DNA of 64,000 nt from Aphelocoma coerulescens (Eukaryota; Chordata; Aves; Passeriformes; Corvidae). The stretch is taken from contig NW_027183804.1 of assembly GCF_041296385.1 (NCBI RefSeq), positions 3,658,001 to 3,722,000 on the forward strand, read 5' to 3'. The notes under the pieces were generated by a model. It ran no database searches. It saw nothing but the letters and a program-made list of their open reading frames with translations, and was not told the origin of the DNA. The position numbers and the translations under genes are program-made. Positions 48,706-61,989 of the stretch are shown piece by piece; position 1 is the first letter of the stretch, and every line of letters starts with the position of its first letter.

Positions 48706-50919
48706 CTTTTGATGCAGCAGATGTTGCCAGCTGTGTTCAGCAGCTGTGGCTCAATGTTTCTGCAAAGCTTTTGTGTTCCTCATGGAACCAAGGAGCCTTT
48801 GTGACACTGCAGGGGCTGATGGCATCAAGGAGACAATTGTGACAGTACAGAACCTCCTAGAAACAAGGCTCCATTGTGACACCGTGGGGAATCATGGACT
48901 CAAGGAGCCCATTGTGACACGGCCAGGCCGCATGGAACCAATGGTCCATTGTTACACGGCGGATTCAAGAAGACCATGGTGACACCACGGAGCATCACGG
49001 AACCATAGTCCATTGTGACACAGCGGGGCCTCATGGAAACGAGGGCACCATTGTGGCAAAGCAGGGCCTAATGGAAGCATGGAGAGCATTGGGACATTGT
49101 GGGGAATCATGGAAGCATGGAGAGCATTGTGACACTAAGGAAACTCCTGGAACCAAGATGACCACTGGCACATCATGGAACCTCATGGAAGCAAGCCTCC
49201 ATGATGACTTTGGAGGGCCTCATGGAGCACAGGATCCATTGTGACACAGCAGGACCTGGTGCAACCAAGGAGCCTTTGTGATACTCCAGATGCGCATGGA
49301 AGCCAGGGTGCACTGAGACACAGCGGGGCCTTGTTGGAACCAGAGACACCTCTGCAAAAAGCAGGCGAGCTCATAGAAGCAAGGAGTCCATTGTTACAAC
49401 ATCAAACCTGTGGAACCAAGGGACCATTGTGACACTGCGGGGCCTCATGGAACCAATTGTCCATGATGACAATGCGGATCAAAGGAGACCATGGTGACAC
49501 TGCGGAACCGCATGGAACCAAGGAGCCATTGTGACACAGTGGGGCCTCATGGAATCAAGGAGACCATTGTGACCCAGGTGTTGCATGTGAAGGCAAGGAG
49601 CCATTATGCCACTTTGGGCTTCTTCCCTTGAGCTCTGCAGCTGGCTGTCCCAGCCCAGCGCACCATGTGCCACCTGCTCTCCTCAGGGCTCTGCCTGCAC
49701 ACAGCCCCAGGAGAAGTTTTCCTGTTTGCAAGGAAAGAATGGAAAAGCCTGAGCAGGTTTCCTAAACAACAAACCCCGCTCAGGAGCCACATGCTCAGTA
49801 CAGGCTGCCTGGAACGATGGCCCCTTTCTACAAAGGTCAGTGTGAGCAGGAATGATCTCTGGGAGCAGAATTCTCGGAGTCTTTCCACTGAATTCTCTGT
49901 GCCTGTGTCTTGGGGTGACTTTAGGATGTGTATCCCCTATGGCTGCTCTATGCCCAGAAGTTAACTTGGTGCATTTCTGTGCCTTTCAACTGAGCCTGAG
50001 AGGGGGGAGAGGAAAAAAAACTGGACAAACTTCTCAGAGCGTTTGTTCAAGGACACACATACACACTCCTCTGCATCCTGCTTGCAGCAAGAGTGCAGGA
50101 AGCAACCTTCTTGCTTTTGAGCCAGTTTTCAGCTCCTTTTCTCTGCAGGGAGATGGAGAGTTGAACTTTGTTCTCCTGGGACTTCGGGGGTTTTTTTTCC
50201 CTTCTTCTCTTCTTGACTGTTTCAACATCAGACCACACTGGGACAATTTTCTCCCGAGGTGGGGGCCCTGAATGTGGGCCCATGAGCCAGCTCCAAGGAG
50301 GAGGAGGGAGACTACACCTCCAGAAGTGTTGGGGTTCCTCCCCCCTGCCATGAGGTCATGGGAGAGGGGACCCTGGGGTAGAGGCATGGCCTGGGCACGG
50401 GGTCTCCCTGCTCCCTGCTCACATGTGCCCTAATCCTGTTCAGCACTGGTTATTTTGTGTTGCCCTGTGCCAGGAGGGCCCTGCTTGTCCCGGGATTGCT
50501 CAGTTCTTTGGCAGTGCCCCGCCCATGTGGCTGGAGAAGAAAGAGCTCTGAAACTTCTCTCAAGAATCGCTCCCTATTTCTTTCCACGGGCCTCGCTGTC
50601 TAGGGATGTTTCAGGAGACCCCACTGAAACACGGAAGGACTCTCCAATTATCCCAGCTTTCTCTCCACAGCGAGAGGTTTGAATATTTAGCATTGTTATC
50701 CTTTTCCTGGGTGTTTGTTAAATAAAGAGTTTCTATCTGTTTCACTTTCTTCCAAGGAAAATTCTTTTTTCCCGAACCTGGTGTGGGAGGGCTGGGTGTG
50801 ACCTGCCTTCAACCAGAGGATATTTTCCTCCACATTTGTCCAGACCGGCACAGCCTGTCCTTTCCCTGGGGCTCTGTTGCAGATGGAAGCTGCTGGTGCC
50901 ATTCTCAGCTTGAAGCCCT
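48706..50919 (+). repeat. Array unit 23 (dimer member a)
   Basis: T94, G587, G638, A901, G983, C1000, C1069, A1129. It matches units 25 and 28 except at offset 1069 and, for unit 28, offset 94, plus private changes. Confidence 0.97.
49895..50852 (+). mobile_element. LTR-like segment, unit 23
   Basis: T1547, G1694. The end has G2005, T2079, G2095, C2128, as in units 25 and 28. AATAAA at 50721-50726. Confidence 0.6.
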
Positions 50920-53133
50920 CTTTTGATGCAGCAGATGTTGCCAGCTGTGTTCAGCAGCTGTGGCTCAATGTTTCTGCAAAGCTTTTGTGTTCCTCATGGA
51001 ACCAAGGAGCCTTTGTGACACTGCAGGGGCTGATGGCATCAAGGAGACAATTGTGACAGTACAGAACCTCCTAGAAACAAGGCTCCATTGTGACACCGTG
51101 GGGAATCATGGACTCAAGGAGCCCATTGTGACACGGCCAGGCCGCATGGAACCAATGGTCCATTGTTACACGGCGGATTCAAGAAGACCATGGTGACACC
51201 ACGGAGCATCACGGAACCATAGTCCATTGTGACACAGCGGGGCCTCATGGAAACGAGGGCACCATTGTGGCAAAGCAGGGCCTAATGGAAGCATGGAGAG
51301 CATTGGGACATTGTGGGGAATCATGGAAGCATGGAGAGCATTGTGACACTAAGGAAACTCCTGGAACCAAGATGAGCACTGGCACATCATGGAACCTCAT
51401 GGAAGCAAGCCTCCATGATGACTTTGGAGGGCCTCATGGAGCACAGGATCCATTGTGACACAGCAGGACCTGGTGCAACTAAGGAGCCTTTGTGATACTC
51501 CAGATCCGCATGGAAGCCAGGGTGCACTGAGACACAGCGGGGCCTTGTTGGAACCAAAGACACCTCTGCAAAAAGCAGGCGAGCTCATAGAAGCAAGGAG
51601 TCCATTGTTACAACATAAAACCTGTGGAACCAAGGGACCATTGTGACACTGCGGGGCCTCATGGAACCAATTGTCCATGATGACAATGCAGATCAAAGGA
51701 GACCATGGTGACACTGCGGAACCGCATGGAACCAAGGAGCCATTGTGACACAGTGGGGCCTCATGGAATCAAGGAGACCATTGTGACCCAGGTGTTGCAT
51801 GTGAAGGCAAGGAGCCATTATGCCACTTTGGGCTTCTTCCCTTGAGCTCTGCAGCTGGCTGTCCCAGCCCAGCGCACCATGTGCCACCTGCTCTCCTCAG
51901 GGCTCTGCCTGCACACAGGCCCAGGAGAAGTTTTCCTGTTTGCAAGGAAAGAATGGAAAAGCCTGAGCAGGTTTCCTAAACAACAAAGCCCGCTCAGGAG
52001 CCACATGCTCAGTACAGGCTGCCTGGAACGATGGCCCCTTTCTACAAAGGTCAGTGTGAGCAGGAATGATCTCTGGGAGCAGAATTCTCGGAGTCTTTCC
52101 ACTGAATTCTCTGTGCCTGTGTCTTGGGGTGACTTTAGGATGTGTATCCCCTATGGCTGCTCTATGCCCAGAAGTTAACTTGGTGCATTTCTGTGCCTTT
52201 CAACTGAGCCTGAGAGGGGGGAGAGGAAAAAAAACTGGACAAACTTCTCAGAGCGTTTGTTCAAGGACACACATACACACTCCTCTGCATCCTGCTTGCA
52301 GCAAGAGTGCAGGAAGCAACCTTCTTGCTTTTGAGCCAGTTTTCAGCTCCTTTTCTCTGCAGGGAGATGGAGAGTTGAACTTTGTTCTCCTGGGACTTCG
52401 GGGGTTTTTTTTCCCTTCTTCTCTTCTTGACTGTTTCAACATCAGACCACACTGGGACAATTTTCTCCCGAGGTGGGGGCCCTGAATGTGGGCCCATGAG
52501 CCAGCTCCAAGGAGGAGGAGGGAGACTACACCTCCAGAAGTGTTGGGGTTCCTCCCCCCTGCCATGAGGTCATGGGAGAGGGGACCCTGGGGTAGAGGCA
52601 TGGCCTGGGCACGGGGTCTCCCTGCTCCCTGCTCACATGTGCCCTAATCCTGTTCAGCACTGGTTATTTTGTGTTGCCCTGTGCCAGGAGGGCCCTGCTT
52701 GTCCCGGGATTGCTCAGTTCTTTGGCAGTGCCCCGCCCATGTGGCTGGAGAAGAAAGAGCTCTGAAACTTCTCTCAAGAATCGCTCCCTATTTCTTTCCA
52801 CGGGCCTCGCTGTCTAGGGATGTTTCAGGAGACCCCACTGAAACACGGAAGGACTCTCCAATTATCCCAGCTTTCTCTCCACAGCGAGAGGTTTGAATAT
52901 TTAGCATTGTTATCCTTTTCCTGTGTGTTTGTTAAATAAATAGTTTCTATCTGTTTCACTTTCTTCCAAGGAAAATTCTTTTTTCCCGAACCTGGTGTGG
53001 GAGGGCTGGGTGTGACCTGCCTTCAACCAGAGGATATTTTCCTCCACATTTGTCCAGACCGGCACAGCCTGTCCTTTCCCTGGGGCTCTGTTGCAGATGG
53101 AAGCTGCTGGTGCCATTCTCAGCTTGAAGCCCT
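50920..53133 (+). repeat. Array unit 24 (dimer member b)
   Basis: T94, G457, T561, C587, A698, A771, A901, G983, G1000, G1069, A1129. G457, T561 and A771 occur only in units 24, 26 and 29. Confidence 0.97.
52109..53066 (+). mobile_element. LTR-like segment, unit 24
   Basis: T1547, G1694. The end has T2022, T2079, G2095, C2128, identical in markers to unit 22. AATAAA at 52935-52940. Confidence 0.6.
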
Positions 53134-55347
53134 CTTTTGATGCAGCAGATGTTGCCAGCTGTGTTCAGCAGCTGTGGCTCAATGTTTCTGCAAAGCTTTT
53201 GTGTTCCTCATGGAACCAAGGAGCCTTTGTGACACTGCAGGGGCTGATGGCATCAAGGAGACAATTGTGACAGTACAGAACCTCCTAGAAACAAGGCTCC
53301 ATTGTGACACCGTGGGGAATCATGGACTCAAGGAGCCCATTGTGACACGGCCAGGCCGCATGGAACCAATGGTCCATTGTTACACGGCGGATTCAAGAAG
53401 ACCATGGTGACACAACGGAGCATCACGGAACCATAGTCCATTGTGACACAGCGGGGCCTCATGGAAACGAGGGCACCATTGTGGCAAAGCAGGGCCTAAT
53501 GGAAGCATGGAGAGCATTGGGACATTGTGGGGAATCATGGAAGCATGGAGAGCATTGTGACACTAAGGAAACTCCTGGAACCAAGATGACCACTGGCACA
53601 TCATGGAACCTCATGGAAGCAAGCCTCCATGATGACTTTGGAGGGCCTCATGGAGCACAGGATCCATTGTGACACAGCAGGACCTGGTGCAACCAAGGAG
53701 CCTTTGTGATACTCCAGATGCGCATGGAAGCCAGGGTGCACTGAGACACAGCGGGGCCTTGTTGGAACCAGAGACACCTCTGCAAAAAGCAGGCGAGCTC
53801 ATAGAAGCAAGGAGTCCATTGTTACAACATCAAACCTGTGGAACCAAGGGACCATTGTGACACTGCGGGGCCTCATGGAACCAATTGTCCATGATGACAA
53901 TGCGGATCAAAGGAGACCATGGTGACACTGCGGAACCGCATGGAACCAAGGAGCCATTGTGACACAGTGGGGCCTCATGGAATCAAGGAGACCATTGTGA
54001 CCCAGGTGTTGCATGTGAAGGCAAGGAGCCATTATGCCACTTTGGGCTTCTTCCCTTGAGCTCTGCAGCTGGCTGTCCCAGCCCAGCGCACCATGTGCCA
54101 CCTGCTCTCCTCAGGGCTCTGCCTGCACACAGCCCCAGGAGAAGTTTTCCTGTTTGCAAGGAAAGAATGGAAAAGCCTGAGCAGGTTTCCTAAACAACAA
54201 AGCCCGCTCAGGAGCCACATGCTCAGTACAGGCTGCCTGGAACGATGGCCCCTTTCTACAAAGGTCAGTGTGAGCAGGAATGATCTCTGGGAGCAGAATT
54301 CTCGGAGTCTTTCCACTGAATTCTCTGTGCCTGTGTCTTGGGGTGACTTTAGGATGTGTATCCCCTATGGCTGCTCTATGCCCAGAAGTTAACTTGGTGC
54401 ATTTCTGTGCCTTTCAACTGAGCCTGAGAGGGGGGAGAGGAAAAAAAACTGGACAAACTTCTCAGAGCGTTTGTTCAAGGACACACATACACACTCCTCT
54501 GCATCCTGCTTGCAGCAAGAGTGCAGGAAGCAACCTTCTTGCTTTTGAGCCAGTTTTCAGCTCCTTTTCTCTGCAGGGAGATGGAGAGTTGAACTTTGTT
54601 CTCCTGGGACTTCGGGGGTTTTTTTTCCCTTCTTCTCTTCTTGACTGTTTCAACATCAGACCACACTGGGACAATTTTCTCCCGAGGTGGGGGCCCTGAA
54701 TGTGGGCCCATGAGCCAGCTCCAAGGAGGAGGAGGGAGACTACACCTCCAGAAGTGTTGGGGTTCCTCCCCCCTGCCATGAGGTCATGGGAGAGGGGACC
54801 CTGGGGTAGAGGCATGGCCTGGGCACGGGGTCTCCCTGCTCCCTGCTCACATGTGCCCTAATCCTGTTCAGCACTGGTTATTTTGTGTTGCCCTGTGCCA
54901 GGAGGGCCCTGCTTGTCCCGGGATTGCTCAGTTCTTTGGCAGTGCCCCGCCCATGTGGCTGGAGAAGAAAGAGCTCTGAAACTTCTCTCAAGAATCGCTC
55001 CCTATTTCTTTCCACGGGCCTCGCTGTCTAGGGATGTTTCAGGAGACCCCACTGAAACACGGAAGGACTCTCCAATTATCCCAGCTTTCTCTCCACAGCG
55101 AGAGGTTTGAATATTTAGCATTGTTATCCTTTTCCTGGGTGTTTGTTAAATAAAGAGTTTCTATCTGTTTCACTTTCTTCCAAGGAAAATTCTTTTTTCC
55201 CGAACCTGGTGTGGGAGGGCTGGGTGTGACCTGCCTTCAACCAGAGGATATTTTCCTCCACATTTGTCCAGACCGGCACAGCCTGTCCTTTCCCTGGGGC
55301 TCTGTTGCAGATGGAAGCTGCTGGTGCCATTCTCAGCTTGAAGCCCT
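53134..55347 (+). repeat. Array unit 25 (dimer member a)
   Basis: As unit 23 but G1069. Private A at window 53414. Confidence 0.97.
54323..55280 (+). mobile_element. LTR-like segment, unit 25
   Basis: Same end markers as unit 23 (G2005, T2079, G2095, C2128). AATAAA at 55149-55154. Confidence 0.6.
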
Positions 55348-57561
55348 CTTTTGATGCAGCAGATGTTGCCAGCTGTGTTCAGCAGCTGTGGCTCAATGTT
55401 TCTGCAAAGCTTTTGTGTTCCTCATGGAACCAAGGAGCCTTTGTGACACTGCAGGGGCTGATGGCATCAAGGAGACAATTGTGACAGTACAGAACCTCCT
55501 AGAAACAAGGCTCCATTGTGACACCGTGGGGAATCATGGACTCAAGGAGCCCATTGTGACACGGCCAGGCCGCATGGAACCAATGGTCCATTGTTACACG
55601 GCGGATTCAAGAAGACCATGGTGACACCACGGAGCATCACGGAACCATAGTCCATTGTGACACAGCGGGGCCTCATGGAAACGAGGGCACCATTGTGGCA
55701 AAGCAGGGCCTAATGGAAGCATGGAGAGCATTGGGACATTGTGGGGAATCATGGAAGCATGGAGAGCATTGTGACACTAAGGAAACTCCTGGAACCAAGA
55801 TGAGCACTGGCACATCATGGAACCTCATGGAAGCAAGCCTCCATGATGACTTTGGAGGGCCTCATGGAGCACAGGATCCATTGTGACACAGCAGGACCTG
55901 GTGCAACTAAGGAGCCTTTGTGATACTCCAGATCCGCATGGAAGCCAGGGTGCACTGAGACACAGCGGGGCCTTGTTGGAACCAAAGACACCTCTGCAAA
56001 AAGCAGGCGAGCTCATAGAAGCAAGGAGTCCATTGTTACAACATAAAACCTGTGGAACCAAGGGACCATTGTGACACTGCGGGGCCTCATGGAACCAATT
56101 GTCCATGATGACAATGCAGATCAAAGGAGACCATGGTGACACTGCGGAACCGCATGGAACCAAGGAGCCATTGTGACACAGTGGGGCCTCATGGAATCAA
56201 GGAGACCATTGTGACCCAGGTGTTGCATGTGAAGGCAAGGAGCCATTATGCCACTTTGGGCTTCTTCCCTTGAGCTCTGCAGCTGGCTGTCCCAGCCCAG
56301 CGCACCATGTGCCACCTGCTCTCCTCAGGGCTCTGCCTGCACACAGGCCCAGGAGAAGTTTTCCTGTTTGCAAGGAAAGAATGGAAAAGCCTGAGCAGGT
56401 TTCCTAAACAACAAACCCCGCTCAGGAGCCACATGCTCAGTACAGGCTGCCTGGAACGATGGCCCCTTTCTACAAAGGTCAGTGTGAGCAGGAATGATCT
56501 CTGGGAGCAGAATTCTCGGAGTCTTTCCACTGAATTCTCTGTGCCTGTGTCTTGGGGTGACTTTAGGATGTGTATCCCCTATGGCTGCTCTATGCCCAGA
56601 AGTTAACTTGGTGCATTTCTGTGCCTTTCAACTGAGCCTGAGAGGGGGGAGAGGAAAAAAAACTGGACAAACTTCTCAGAGCGTTTGTTCAAGGACACAC
56701 ATACACACTCCTCTGCATCCTGCTTGCAGCAAGAGTGCAGGAAGCAACCTTCTTGCTTTTGAGCCAGTTTTCAGCTCCTTTTCTCTGCAGGGAGATGGAG
56801 AGTTGAACTTTGTTCTCCTGGGACTTCGGGGGTTTTTTTTCCCTTCTTCTCTTCTTGACTGTTTCAACATCAGACCACACTGGGACAATTTTCTCCCGAG
56901 GTGGGGGCCCTGAATGTGGGCCCATGAGCCAGCTCCAAGGAGGAGGAGGGAGACTACACCTCCAGAAGTGTTGGGGTTCCTCCCCCCTGCCATGAGGTCA
57001 TGGGAGAGGGGACCCTGGGGTAGAGGCATGGCCTGGGCACGGGGTCTCCCTGCTCCCTGCTCACATGTGCCCTAATCCTGTTCAGCACTGGTTATTTTGT
57101 GTTGCCCTGTGCCAGGAGGGCCCTGCTTGTCCCGGGATTGCTCAGTTCTTTGGCAGTGCCCCGCCCATGTGGCTGGAGAAGAAAGAGCTCTGAAACTTCT
57201 CTCAAGAATCGCTCCCTATTTCTTTCCACGGGCCTCGCTGTCTAGGGATGTTTCAGGAGACCCCACTGAAACACGGAAGGACTCTCCAATTATCCCAGCT
57301 TTCTCTCCACAGCGAGAGGTTTGAATATTTAGCATTGTTATCCTTTTCCTGGGTGTTTGTTAAATAAAGAGTTTCTATCTGTTTCACTTTCTTCCAAGGA
57401 AAATTCTTTTTTCCCGAACCTGGTGGGGGAGGGCTGGGTGTAACCTGCCTTCAACCAGAGGATATTTTCCTCCAGATTTGTCCAGACCGGCACAGCCTGT
57501 CCTTTCCCTGGGGCTCTGTTGCAGATGGAAGCTGCTGGTGCCATTCTCAGCTTGAAGCCCT
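55348..57561 (+). repeat. Array unit 26 (dimer member b)
   Basis: As unit 24 but C1069. Matches unit 29 at all markers I checked. Confidence 0.97.
56537..57494 (+). mobile_element. LTR-like segment, unit 26
   Basis: The end has G2005 with G2079, A2095 and G2128, as in unit 27, so it leaves the dimer pattern. AATAAA at 57363-57368. Confidence 0.6.
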
Positions 57562-59775
57562 CTTTTGATGCAGCAGATGTTGCCAGCTGTGTTCAGCAGC
57601 TGTGGCTCAATGTTTCTGCAAAGCTTTTGTGTTCCTCATGGAACCAAGGAGCCTATGTGACACTGCAGGGGCTGATGGCATCAAGGAGACAATTGTGACA
57701 GTACAGAACCTCCTAGAAACAAGGCTCCATTGTGACACCGTGGGGAATCATGGACTCAAGGAGCCCATTGTGACACGGCCAGGCCGCATGGAACCAATGG
57801 TCCATTGTTACACGGCGGATTCAAGAAGACCATGGTGACACCACGGAGCATCACGGAACCATAGTCCATTGTGACACAGCGGGGCCTCATGGAAACGAGG
57901 GCACCATTGTGGCAAAGCAGGGCCTAATGGAAGCATGGAGAGCATTGGGACATTGTGGGGAATCATGGAAGCATGGAGAGCATTGTGACACTAAGGAAAC
58001 TCCTGGAACCAAGATGACCACTGGCACATCATGGAACCTCATGGAAGCAAGCCTCCATGATGACTTTGGAGGGCCTCATGGAGCACAGGATCCATTGTGA
58101 CACAGCAGGACCTGGTGCAACCAAGGAGTCTTTGTGATACTCCAGATCCGCATGGAAGCCAGGGTGCACTGAGACACAGCGGGGCCTTGTTGGAACCAAA
58201 GACACCTCTGCAAAAAGCAGGCGAGCTCATAGAAGCAAGGAGTCCATTGTTACAACATAAAACCTGTGGAACCAAGGGACCATTGTGACACTGCGGGGCC
58301 TCATGGAACCAATTGTCCATGATGACAATGCGGATCAAAGGAGACCATGGTGACACTGCGGAACCGCATGGAACCAAGGAGCCATTGTGACACAGTGGGG
58401 CCTCATGGAATCAAGGAGACCATTGTGACCCAGGTGTTGCATGTGAAGGCAAGGAGCCATTGTGCCACTTTGGGCTTCTTCCCTTGAGCTCTGCAGCTGG
58501 CTGTCCCAGCCCAGCGCACCATGTGCCACCTGCTCTCCTCAGGCCTCTGCCTGCACACAGGCCCAGGAGAAGTTTTCCTGTTTGCAAGGAAAGAATGGAA
58601 AAGCCTGAGCAGGTTTCCTAAACAACAAACCCCGCTCAGGAGCCACATGCTCAGTACAGGCTGCCTGGAACGATGGCCCCTTTCTACAAAGGTCAGTGTG
58701 AGCAGGAATGATCTCTGGGAGCAGAATTCTCGGAGTCTTTCCACTGAATTCTCTGTGCCTGTGTCTTGGGGTGACTTTAGGATGTGTATCCCCTATGGCT
58801 GCTCTATGCCCAGAAGTTAACTTGGTGCATTTCTGTGCCTTTCAACTGAGCCTGAGAGGGGGGAGAGGAAAAAAAACTGGACAAACTTCTCAGAGCGTTT
58901 GTTCAAGGACACACATACACACTCCTCTGCATCCTGCTTGCAGCAAGAGTGCAGGAAGCAACCTTCTTGCTTTTGAGCCAGTTTTCAGCTCCTTTTCTCT
59001 GCAGGGAGATGGAGAGTTGAACTTTGTTCTCCTGGGACTTCGGGGGTTTTTTTTCCCTTCTTCTCTTCTTGACTGTTTCAACATCAGACCACACTGGGAC
59101 AATTTTCTCCCGAGGTGGGGGCCCTGAATGTGGGCCCATGAGCCAGCTCCAAGGAGGAGGAGGGAGACTACACCTCCAGAAGTGTTGGGGTTCCTCCCCC
59201 CTGCCATGAGGTCATGGGAGAGGGGACCCTGGGGTAGAGGCATGGCCTGGGCACGGGGTCTCCCTGCTCCCTGCTCACATGTGCCCTAATCCTGTTCAGC
59301 ACTGGTTATTTTGTGTTGCCCTGTGCCAGGAGGGCCCTGCTTGTCCCGGGATTGCTCAGTTCTTTGGCAGTGCCCCGCCCATGTGGCTGGAGAAGAAAGA
59401 GCTCTGAAACTTCTCTCAAGAATTGCTCCCTATTTCTTTCCACGGGCCTCGCTGTCTAGGGATGTTTCAGGAGACCCCACTGAAACACGGAAGGACTCTC
59501 CAATTATCCCAGCTTTCTCTCCACAGCGAGAGGTTTGAATATTTAGCATTGTTATCCTTTTCCTGGGTGTTTGTTAAATAAAGAGTTTCTATCTGTTTCA
59601 CTTTCTTCCAAGGAAAATTCTTTTTTCCCGAACCTGGTGGGGGAGGGCTGGGTGTAACCTGCCTTCAACCAGAGGATATTTTCCTCCAGATTTGTCCAGA
59701 CCGGCACAGCCTGTCCTTTCCCTGGGGCTCTGTTGCAGATGGAAGCTGCTGGTGCCATTCTCAGCTTGAAGCCCT
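57562..59775 (+). repeat. Array unit 27 (unit breaking the dimer order)
   Basis: A94, T568/C587, A698, G771, G901, C983, G1000, C1069, A1129. The 5' part resembles units 9-11 and 17, while A698 and A1129 belong to the right-hand group. Confidence 0.97.
58751..59708 (+). mobile_element. LTR-like segment, unit 27
   Basis: T1547, G1694. Private T at window 59424. End as unit 26. AATAAA at 59577-59582. Confidence 0.6.
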
Positions 59776-61989
59776 CTTTTGATGCAGCAGATGTTGCCAG
59801 CTGTGTTCAGCAGCTGTGGCTCAATGTTTCTGCAAAGCTTTTGTGTTCCTCATGGAACCAAGGAGCCTATGTGACACTGCAGGGGCTGATGGCATCAAGG
59901 AGACAATTGTGACAGTACAGAACCTCCTAGAAACAAGGCTCCATTGTGACACCGTGGGGAATCATGGACTCAAGGAGCCCATTGTGACATGGCCAGGCCG
60001 CATGGAACCAATGGTCCATTGTTACACGGCGGATTCAAGAAGACCATGGTGACACCACGGAGCATCACGGAACCATAGTCCATTGTGACACAGCGGGGCC
60101 TCATGGAAACGAGGGCACCATTGTGGCAAAGCAGGGCCTAATGGAAGCATGGAGAGCATTGGGACATTGTGGGGAATCATGGAAGCATGGAGAGCATTGT
60201 GACACTAAGGAAACTCCTGGAACCAAGATGACCACTGGCACATCATGGAACCTCATGGAAGCAAGCCTCCATGATGACTTTGGAGGGCCTCATGGAGCAC
60301 AGGATCCATTGTGACACAGCAGGACCTGGTGCAACCAAGGAGCCTTTGTGATACTCCAGATGCGCATGGAAGCCAGGGTGCACTGAGACACAGCGGGGCC
60401 TTGTTGGAACCAGAGACACCTCTGCAAAAAGCAGGCGAGCTCATAGAAGCAAGGAGTCCATTGTTACAACATCAAACCTGTGGAACCAAGGGACCATTGT
60501 GACACTGCGGGGCCTCATGGAACCAATTGTCCATGATGACAATGCGGATCAAAGGAGACCATGGTGACACTGCGGAACCGCATGGAACCAAGGAGCCATT
60601 GTGACACAGTGGGGCCTCATGGAATCAAGGAGACCATTGTGACCCAGGTGTTGCATGTGAAGGCAAGGAGCCATTATGCCACTTTGGGCTTCTTCCCTTG
60701 AGCTCTGCAGCTGGCTGTCCCAGCCCAGCGCACCATGTGCCACCTGCTCTCCTCAGGGCTCTGCCTGCACACAGCCCCAGGAGAAGTTTTCCTGTTTGCA
60801 AGGAAAGAATGGAAAAGCCTGAGCAGGTTTCCTAAACAACAAAGCCCGCTCAGGAGCCACATGCTCAGTACAGGCTGCCTGGAACGATGGCCCCTTTCTA
60901 CAAAGGTCAGTGTGAGCAGGAATGATCTCTGGGAGCAGAATTCTCGGAGTCTTTCCACTGAATTCTCTGTGCCTGTGTCTTGGGGTGACTTTAGGATGTG
61001 TATCCCCTATGGCTGCTCTATGCCCAGAAGTTAACTTGGTGCATTTCTGTGCCTTTCAACTGAGCCTGAGAGGGGGGAGAGGAAAAAAAACTGGACAAAC
61101 TTCTCAGAGCGTTTGTTCAAGGACACACATACACACTCCTCTGCATCCTGCTTGCAGCAAGAGTGCAGGAAGCAACCTTCTTGCTTTTGAGCCAGTTTTC
61201 AGCTCCTTTTCTCTGCAGGGAGATGGAGAGTTGAACTTTGTTCTCCTGGGACTTCGGGGGTTTTTTTTCCCTTCTTCTCTTCTTGACTGTTTCAACATCA
61301 GACCACACTGGGACAATTTTCTCCCGAGGTGGGGGCCCTGAATGTGGGCCCATGAGCCAGCTCCAAGGAGGAGGAGGGAGACTACACCTCCAGAAGTGTT
61401 GGGGTTCCTCCCCCCTGCCATGAGGTCATGGGAGAGGGGACCCTGGGGTAGAGGCATGGCCTGGGCACGGGGTCTCCCTGCTCCCTGCTCACATGTGCCC
61501 TAATCCTGTTCAGCACTGGTTATTTTGTGTTGCCCTGTGCCAGGAGGGCCCTGCTTGTCCCGGGATTGCTCAGTTCTTTGGCAGTGCCCCGCCCATGTGG
61601 CTGGAGAAGAAAGAGCTCTGAAACTTCTCTCAAGAATCGCTCCCTATTTCTTTCCACGGGCCTCGCTGTCTAGGGATGTTTCAGGAGACCCCACTGAAAC
61701 ACGGAAGGACTCTCCAATTATCCCAGCTTTCTCTCCACAGCGAGAGGTTTGAATATTTAGCATTGTTATCCTTTTCCTGGGTGTTTGTTAAATAAAGAGT
61801 TTCTATCTGTTTCACTTTCTTCCAAGGAAAATTCTTTTTTCCCGAACCTGGTGTGGGAGGGCTGGGTGTGACCTGCCTTCAACCAGAGGATATTTTCCTC
61901 CACATTTGTCCAGACCGGCACAGCCTGTCCTTTCCCTGGGGCTCTGTTGCAGATGGAAGCTGCTGGTGCCATTCTCAGCTTGAAGCCCT
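59776..61989 (+). repeat. Array unit 28 (dimer member a)
   Basis: As unit 25 (G638, A901, C1000, G1069, A1129) but A94. Private T at window 59990. Confidence 0.97.
60965..61922 (+). mobile_element. LTR-like segment, unit 28
   Basis: Same end markers as units 23 and 25. AATAAA at 61791-61796. Confidence 0.6.

Larger units (their letters stand above)
48706..57561 (+). repeat. Two copies of a 4,428-bp dimeric higher-order repeat
   Basis: Units 23+24 and 25+26 repeat as pairs: member a carries G638, G587 and C1000; member b carries G457, T561, C587, A698 and A771. A third pair (units 28+29) follows after the odd unit 27. Members a and b differ at more marker sites than successive copies of the same member do, which is the signature of a higher-order repeat. 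Confidence 0.8.
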